From positions 61,954,365 to 62,018,364 of the forward strand of contig NC_092093.1 in the NCBI RefSeq assembly GCF_045679555.1: 64,000 bases of DNA. Reading direction: 5' to 3'. Positions 56,069 to 64,000 of this stretch are shown piece by piece. The DNA comes from Salvelinus alpinus (Eukaryota > Chordata > Actinopteri > Salmoniformes > Salmonidae). The notes beneath the pieces are model-generated. The model was not told where the DNA came from and made no database searches. It worked only from the letters and a program-made list of their open reading frames with translations. Position numbers and translations under genes: made by a program. Positions within the stretch are counted from its first letter, which is position 1. Every line of letters begins with the position of its first letter.

Positions 56069-57850
56069 TACTCACTCTTTCACTCTCTCTCAAACTTTTG
56101 GGAAAAAGTAATGCTACTTAGCCTTTGACGTCCAGGGTAAAGCTTCTCTTCCAGAGTCTCGGGACAGAATCTACTAAGTTGCAAGAATGGATGCTTTTCC
56201 CACTGGCTTCCTCTGTGTCTCGGTATTATAAGCCCTTGGTTTCTCCAGTATCTCCCTGTATGCATGCATATGTTTGTGGCGTTTTAGGTCATGATGGGTT
56301 GTAATAAACTCCCAAATCTTACAGGTTGTGCATTGCATTTACATTTTCGGCATATTTTAGTCTTATACCGAGTGACTAACAGTCAGTCCTGGGTTGGTAT
56401 GAGACCCAGGAGTCACTCACTCCAGCGTTCACCTCTGCTTAAGCGTAGGTCAAGGAATACTGCGAGGTTAATTACATGTCAGGGGATGAGAAAATATATC
56501 ATCTGCCATTCCTGGCTCTTTTAAATGAAGCTGTGTGACACTGAGTTCCCAGTTCATCATTCATATTTAAGCATCCACTCCTGCATAGCATTATTGCAGT
56601 GTAGAGGAAGGCTTATGTTCAGTCATGCCAATTCGATCTTTTAAATGCAAATTTCTCTAAAATATTTATATTTAATTAACATCTCTTTTTAAGTTAGAAT
56701 AATTAGATCGTGTTATGCAATCTGACTTCTCAATAGAAAGTGGTGATGCAAAGATGAATCCCATTTCCAAGTCTGTCTGGTGTACTGTGCCTTATAGTTT
56801 TAAACCAAACCAAATATTGTATTTCCATAATATAGTTTTATTTAATGTCTACAGTATACCATAATTCTACCATATGAGCCAGTGATAGTTGTGAATATCA
56901 ATTGTATGAGAATGGTGATGATGACATGAGTGATTTTCAACTACTGCCATTGAGGGATATGACAAATGCCCCAAAAGTAGCATTTCAAATTTCATTGTTC
57001 ACCACACATACAGGGGTTGACAATGTCATTTGTCATGCAGACAAGAGATATGAGGGAAAGTTATGTAACTCTCTGACTAATCTTTTATGAGAGAACCCAG
57101 AACTGAAAAGGCAGAGATCTGAAGCAGAGTAACTTTTCGAGAAGATACGCTCCAGAATGTTATGCATGAATAGTTGAACAAATGAAAGCAAAACCATTAG
57201 TTATGTGTTGCATCAAAGCATGTGATTTTGACCCAATTAGGTATTTGATCAAATACAGCCAAGTTGCTCTTTATTTATTGGATATTATCCCCCCAACCTC
57301 TGTCACAAAGCGGTCCTGCTGCACAAGGGGTGAAGCAAAGATGAAGGAAAGGAGACGAGGAGAGAAAGCCACTTAAGACAATTGAGAAACACCTGGGGAC
57401 TAAAAGAAGTACCAGTGAAGTGGCTCACTTGATGGCTGAGCTCAATGATCAGAGCGTCTATATAATAGAGTGCTGTATCGTGTTCACTTGGATTACTGAG
57501 GCCTGAGCTCATTAAAGCGACACCTAACGCAAAACCATCCAACAGCCCAGAAAACATCAGAGACGCAGCCTCAGCGCTCTACTATCTGTGTGAAATTCGA
57601 GGAAACAGGTGACTAGCAAGCCATTGAAAAGGAAGGCATAGGGGCTTTGCCGCAAGGGTTTGAAAATGAGTTTTTTTGATCTACATGTGTAGAATCTTAA
57701 TTTGACCAGTTTCTCACAGCATGAAAATAATCCTGCAGTGTCAGGAAATGTGAATTATTTTGTGGATAATAATGGACATTTTTGTAGGAGTTGATTATAT
57801 TTTTTGTTTGGACAAATCAAGTTTGACATTTTAAAGTGGAAATTACAAAC
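55109..57850. other. LASP intron 2
   Basis: CT/TTTCTC microsatellite at 56008-56095 and a dispersed repeat at about 57690-57850 (also at 26195). No exon recognised. Confidence 0.5.
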
Positions 57851-58043
57851 GGCAGGTAGCCAAGTGGTTAGAGTGTTGGACTAGTAACCGAAAGGTTGCA
57901 AGATCGAATCCCTGAGCTGACAAGGTAAAAAGATCTGTCGTTCTGCCCCTGAACAAGGCAGTTAACCCACTGTTCCTAGGCTGTCATTGAAAATAAGAAT
58001 TTGTTCTTAACTGACTTGCCTAGTAAAATAAATAAATAAAAAA
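57851..58043 (+). repeat. HpaI-type SINE, inserted in a dispersed repeat
   Basis: Head GGCAGGTAGCCAAGTGGTTA, B box GATCGAATCC, tail ending in AAATAAATAAATAAAAA. It splits the surrounding repeat (..AAATTACAAAC | ..ACTTTAGAAGCC). Confidence 0.9.
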
Positions 58044-58069
58044 CTTTAGAAGCCGTTTTGAACCTTGGC

Positions 58070-58126
58070 GGGCCGGGCACAGTGCACGCTGACACGGTGG
58101 CCAGGTGTACAGAGTTTCCTCCGTCA
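58070..58126 (+). repeat. Fragment of the SINE at 58500
   Basis: GGGCCGGGCACAGTGCACGC and the following bases are the complement of about 58690-58745. Confidence 0.75.
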
Positions 58127-58136
58127 CAAGGTGGTT

Positions 58137-58400
58137 GCATTTCTTGCTGTACGATACTACGATACTATGATGGGATTTAACATTGCAGCTTGTTTCTGAT
58201 GGAAAAGGTTAGTTAATTTAATGTTGTGTTAATTTATTCTGTACAAGGTTGCATTTCTTGCTGTGCAGGAAATTTCCTTCAACAACAGGGTGATCAAATT
58301 AAGATACTACAACTGTATGATGGGATTTAACATTGCAGCTTGTTTCTGATGGGAAAGGTTAGTTAATTTAATGTTGTGTTAATTTATTCTGCTGACCGCA
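58137..58400. repeat. 150-bp tandem duplication
   Basis: TGGGATTTAACATTGCAGCT starts at 58171 and at 58321. The repeat covers about 80 bp of near identity plus a GCATTTCTTGCTGT leader. Confidence 0.85.
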
Positions 58401-58499
58401 GGTCTAAATGTCTAAGCTAATGTCTTAAAAAGGGAGAAGGAACCGAATGTCAAACTTGCAGGTAAATCTTGCATTAATGGCAGTGAGAGTTGTTTTTAT

Positions 58500-58943
58500 T
58501 TATGATATTTCTTTTTTTACCCTTTTTCTCACCAATTGGTAGTTACAGTCTTGTCTCATCGCTGCAACTCCCGTACGGACTCGGGAGAGATGAAGGTCGA
58601 GAGCTGTGCGTCCTCCAAAACACAACCCAACCAAGCCGCACTGCTTCTTGACACAATGCCCACTTAACCCGGAAGCCAGCCGCTCCAATGTGACGGAGGA
58701 CACTCTGTACACCTGGCCACCGTGTCAGCGTGCACTGTGCCCGGCCCACCACAATGGGACAAGGACATCCCTGCCGGCCAAACCCTCCCCTAACCCGGGC
58801 AACGCTAGGCCAATTGTGCGCCGCCCCATGGGTCTCCCGGTCGCGGCCGGCTGCAACAGAGCCTGGACTCAAACCCAGAATCTCTAGTGGCACAGCTAGC
58901 ACTGCGATGCAGTGCCTTAGACCACTGCGCCACCCGGGAGGCC
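58500..58943 (-). repeat. tRNA-derived SINE with internal pol III promoter
   Basis: On the minus strand the A-box region GGCGCAGTGGTCTAAGGC is at about 58930 and the B box GGTTTGAGTCC at 58875-58865. A long body follows, ending in a GAGAAAAAGGGTAAAAAAA tail near 58510. Confidence 0.8.
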
Positions 58944-58982
58944 CCGGCAGTAAGAGTTGTGTGTCAATGAATTGAGTAAGTG

Positions 58983-60309
58983 CAGATCTCACCCTCGCAA
59001 GGCTGCCGGCCCAGATGGCATCCCTAGCCGCGTCCTCAGAGCATGCCCAGACCAGCTGGCTGGTGTGTTCACGGACATATTCAATCAATCCTTATCCCAG
59101 TCTGCTGTGCATGTTTCAAGATGGCCACCATTGTTCCTGTTCCCAAGATAGCTTAGGTAACTGAACTAAATGACTATCGCCCTGTAGAACTCACTTCTGT
59201 CATCATGAAGTGCTTTGAGAGACTAGTCAAGGATCATATCTCCTCCACCCTACCTGACATGCTAGACCCACTCCAATTTTCTTACCGCCCCAATAGGTCC
59301 ACAGACGACGCAATCGCCATCACACTGCACACTGCCCTATCCCATCTGGACAAGAGGAATAACTATGTAAGAATGCTGTTCATTGACTACAGCTCAGCAT
59401 TTAACACCATAGTACCCTCCAAACTCGTCATTAACCTCGAGACCCTGGGTCTCGATCCCGCCCTGTGCAACTGGGTCCTGGACTTTCTGCCGGTCCGCCC
59501 CCAGGTGGTGAGGGTAGGAAACAACATCTCCACCCCGCTGATCCTCAACACTGGGGCCCCACAAGGGTGTGTTCTTACCCCTCCTGTACTCCCTGTTCAC
59601 CCATGACTGCGTGGCCATGCACGCCTCCAACTCAATCATCAAGTTTGCAGACGACACTACAGTGGTAGGCTTGATTATCAACAACGACGAGAAGGCCTAC
59701 AGGGAGGAGGTGAGGGCCCTCAGAGGGTGGTGTCAGGAAAATAACATCTCACTCAAAATCAACAAAACAAAGGAGGTGATCGTGGACTTCAGGAAACAGC
59801 AGAGGGAGCATCCCCCCATCCACATTGAGGAGACCGCAGTGAAGAAGGTGGAAAGTTTTAAGTTCCTCGGCATACACATCACAGACAAACTGAAATGGTC
59901 CACCCACACAGACAGCGTGGTGAAAAAGGACAACCTCAGGAGGCTGAATAAATTTGGCTTGTCACCTAAAACACTCACAAACTTTTAAAGATGCACAATT
60001 GAGCGCATCCTGTTGGGCTGTATCACCGCCTGGTACGGCAACTGCTCCGCCCACAACCTCAATTCGCTACAGAGGGTAGTGCAGTCTGCACAACGCATCA
60101 CCGGGGGCAAACTACCTGCCCTCCAGCACACCTACAGCACCCGATGTCACAGGAAGGCCCAAAAAGATCATCAAGGACAACAACGACTCGAGCCACTGCC
60201 TGTTCACCCCAGAAGGCGTGGTCAGTACAGGTGCATCAAAGCTGAGATCGAGAGACTGAAAAACAACTTCTATCTCAAGGCCATCAGACTGTTAAACAGC
60301 CATCACTAA
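58983..60309 (+). pseudogene. LINE reverse transcriptase with several frameshifts
   Basis: Pieces lie in different frames: AAGPDGIPSRVL to about 59120; [25 protein letters not shown] and GAPQGCVL to 59606; IIKFADDTTVVGLI to 59988; GCITAWYGNCSAHN to 60309. Closely related to the intact ORF at 3819-6764, so it shows what decay of that element looks like. Confidence 0.85.
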
Positions 60310-60573
60310 CATTGAGTGGCTGCTGCTAACATACAGACTCAAATCTCTGGCCACTTAAATACCTTTTTTAAATCCATTTATTACATTTATCACTAGTCAT
60401 TTTAAATAACGCCACAATAATGTCTACATATCCTACATTACTTATGTCAACAGTATATATTGTATTCTATAACATCTACTGCATCTTGCCTATGCCGCAC
60501 TGGCCATCGCTCATCCATGTGTTTATATGTACATATTCTTATTCATCCCTTTACATTTGTGTGTATAAGGTGG

Positions 60574-61121
60574 TGTAATGAACACGATGGGAGACAGAGA
60601 GCTGGTTTCAAGCACAGGGCGCAGCAGGTTTTTATTGTAAAGGTCCACAGGAGGAGGCAGGTAGCTGGGTCCAGGGGCAGGCAGAAGGTCATACACAGGG
60701 GGTCCAAAAAGGCAACAGTACAGGCAGGGAAAAGGCTAGTAACGTCATCCGGGAGATCAGGCAATAGGTTGATAACAGGAAATCCAATAGGCTAAAGTAC
60801 AGGCAGGAAATAGGCATCGTTAGTGTGGCAGGCAAAAACTATCATACACAGGAAGAATAAATTACGGGAAACCAGAGCTCCAAATAGAAGTGTGTCACAA
60901 AGCAAACAATTCCTTACAATGATGGGGTGTAAAGAACTGAACTAAATAGTGTGTGATAATGACATACAGGTGTGTGAACAGGTGATCAGAATTCAGATGA
61001 TTGGGATCTGGAGAGTGAGCTGCGTTCAGGGGATCTATGTGTTTGAGAGTGTGAGCTGGAAAGTGAGCTGTGTTCAGGGGATCTATGTGTTTGAGAGCGT
61101 GAGTTGGAAGCAGACGTTACA
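60574..61121 (-). mobile_element. Solo LTR-like element in LINE 3'UTR
   Basis: 548 bp bounded TGTAATG..CGTTACA. The flanking 5-mers GGTGG (60569-60573) and GGTAG (61122-61126) differ by one base; the empty site in the first LINE (about 215-225, complement) reads through as GGTAG. An AATAAA-type signal on the minus strand near 60640 suggests minus orientation. Contains a ~57-bp tandem repeat at about 61010-61105 (GGGATCTATGTGTTTGAGAG). Confidence 0.75.
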
Positions 61122-61258
61122 GGTAGTCGTTCTGAATGTGTTAGATTACTTGTTAGATATTACTGCACTGTCGGAACTAGAAGCACAAGCATTTCGCTAC
61201 ACTCGCATTAACATCTGCTAACCATGTGTATGTGACCAATAAAATTTGATTTGATTTG

Positions 61259-61964
<706 letters not shown>

Positions 61965-64000
61965 AACTGCTGAGGTTGTGATGTGCTGTAAGGGAAAGGA
62001 TGTACTCAGCCGGCACCAAGGGCAAGATGGATTATTCAGTGAAAGTCTTCATTTTAACCTCTTATCTCAGAGTAAATCAGCCCAAAACAGCTTTTAATCA
62101 CCTCGACAGCCGTGTAGATAATAATACGTCTCTCTGGCTCCCCAAAGCTTTTCTGTAAAGTAATTACATTAAACAGTTTTTATCCTTTTGGGTACGTTAC
62201 TGTACCTGGTTACTCGAGAAGAGAGCCTGTCTACGAAAAAACAGGACATTTTAAAACTTGACATAATGCACCACAGGTTCTCATTTTATCTGTGGGAATA
62301 CATGGTTTTTGAAATGGCCATAACCCTACTCTATAGATGGAGTAGGGATATTTAATGGGAAGTTCATACCCTGATGAAGGCTCTTTAGCAAACAACTTGG
62401 TCAAATAGAAACCCACATCAAGAAGAAATTAGTGTATGCAACTTTCTTATTCATTTGTATAAGTGGAGGTCCTGAGATGTGTCTGTTTTGGGGCTCATCG
62501 CCAGGATGAGATGCTGTTGTAGAACATATGGACTAGCACAGAGTAGCTATAGCTCCAGAGTAGACCTGTCCTGTCAGGGGGAATAAAGCCCAGCTTCAAC
62601 AGCTCCGTTGTGGGGGAAAGGACCCCCGGGGGTGGACACGTGTTGCCCCATTTACACAGACAGTCGGGGGGGGGGGGGGGGCATGGTCTGACACATGGGC
62701 CATGGATCCACCCTGATTTGGGGGACACACGTTTGCTGGCTATAAGCCTGATGGGATATAATACATGTTATATGTAATGTACAGTCTACAGAGTGGCTGA
62801 GGCAGAAGTAGGGCAGTAGAGGCATTGTCCTCCCTTGGTCCATTCTATCTACAATGGACCCTGTACAGTACAATCCCACCAGACAATGTAGAGTTTTTTC
62901 ACAATAGTGTTTTTTGAGCATGAGCCTGCATTCCTACTTGGTGAAATACCACTCAGGCAGTATAACATTCAGGAGGATAACTGTCTGTAGTGTCCACGTT
63001 TTTGTGTTGAGGTTAGGTACACGGCTGCCAGTTTAAAACCTTTTACAGAGTGGGCTAAATCAGGGTCTTGGTAGTCATAATCAAATCTACTTTGAAGCAA
63101 AAGTATACACCTCACACACATGGTTATGGGATCAAAAAAGAAGACCTGTACCATGTCAGATATAGAGTTGAGATGTATTACATGTTGAGTTTGCACCTCA
63201 ATGTTACTCTTCATATACATCACAGAAGAAAAACTGTTTGACATAGAAACACCGGATTTTCGGCGGGTTAAAAAATCAATAATATTAGAATTATAAATAA
63301 TATTATTTATGACAAACATGAAAAATATGATTCATATTCCACCCATGAGGCAACTAGGTCATTTGATGGCAGGAAAGGGCTACAAGTCCTTGTCGATAGC
63401 TGATGAGAGGAAAGATGATGCTCTGGTGCTTCTATGCTTTTTGCAGCAACCTGCATAACGACACTTGGAGCTGACCCCATGTTTATTCCGCTTGGCTGAG
63501 CATCACACAACTGACGAGAGGGGTTCACTTGTAAGAGGAGTAGAAAGAGAGCATCTTGAACGGACGGATTTATCTGGAGTAGACCACACGTCCTTGGGAG
63601 GTTTTATTTCAGCCGCTAGAAGCATACAGAGGGTGACTGGTCAGGATGGATGTGAAAGTCATATTCCATACATGCGATAACAGCATTAAGATCATAATAA
63701 GCTGTTCCAGCGTGCACAGTCATTTTGCCTGTTAGTGATTCAATGAATTCAGCATTGCTTAACAAGGTATGGATGATGGTTTTGGTGTACATGCATTTAT
63801 TTGTGTGTGTGTGTGTTCAAAAATGAACATTAAGAGGGATGGCTGTCTGTCGCTTCCTCTGTTATCTCCCAGCAGGCCAAGGGAACAGGAAGTTGGAACC
63901 CCCACCCCCGGACATCAAAGCAACCATTGTTTCTCTTTCACACAGGAAAAGAAAAGAAAACATCCAAGAATAAGACCAACCTAGTGCTACTGCAGACTGG
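61965..64000. other. LASP intron 2, non-coding
   Basis: A G run at 62667-62680 and a GT run at about 63800. No exon or transposon recognised. Confidence 0.5.

Larger units (their letters stand above)
58980..61258 (+). mobile_element. Second copy of the LINE, 5'-truncated, with a solo LTR in its 3'UTR
   Basis: Starts in the RT (RKAAGPDGIPSRVL) and ends with TTTGATTTGATTTGA at 61258. The 3'UTR is the same as the plus-strand complement of 60-260 at the window start and is interrupted at 60574-61121. Confidence 0.9.

Overview
The window is vertebrate nuclear DNA from a salmonid fish (trout, salmon or char). It carries the tRNA-derived HpaI-type SINE found in salmonids, a LINE 3' tail matching that SINE, a Sleeping Beauty-type Tc1 element and about ten other Tc1 families. 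Genes are split into small exons with GT-AG introns. There are no operons, CRISPR arrays or prokaryotic features. Family names rest on remembered terminal motifs, not on a database search.

Three host genes are partly present. (1) A RAMP3-like receptor activity-modifying protein gene runs on the minus strand: signal-peptide exon at 35401-35452, a 30-nt microexon at 14356-14385 and an ectodomain exon at 13832-13994. The reading frame joins exactly across a 21-kb intron; the last exon was not found. (2) HUS1, the 9-1-1 checkpoint clamp subunit, starts head-to-head with it: exon 1 at 36798-36849 (+), and a diverged C-terminal exon near 45518-45626. I saw no internal exons, so it may be a decaying duplicate. 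(3) A LASP-family LIM/SH3 gene (LASP1/NEBL type) begins at 51988 (+), with LIM exons at 51988-52056 and 54032-54126. Later exons lie beyond the window.

Most of the rest is transposon-derived. 1-9.4 kb: a LINE with an intact 981-aa endonuclease/RT ORF, two opposed 1606-bp Tc1 copies in its 3'UTR, then a hAT element, all associated with an identical 197-bp duplicated unit. 14.7-19.1 kb: MITEs, a Sleeping Beauty-type remnant, a LINE remnant and a GGATA/GGACA satellite. 20.4-22.4 kb: a LINE 3' end split by a Tc1. 28.5-34.4 kb: a Tc1 remnant, minisatellites and a complete non-autonomous LTR element (403-bp LTRs, ATTTT target duplication). 38.3-43.3 kb: a nested pile of LINEs, Tc1s, SINE and a Harbinger element whose insertion order can be read. 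47.1-50.9 kb: four Tc1 elements end to end. 53-61 kb: solo LTRs, SINEs and a second LINE copy.

The most interesting structural signal is a 16-bp stem with a 16-nt loop kept in two different LTR families. Every difference is compensated or kept as a G-U wobble, which suggests a selected RNA hairpin in the LTR transcript. Other notable points are the RAMP microexon, the HUS1 remnants, and a diverged local duplication between HUS1 and LASP.
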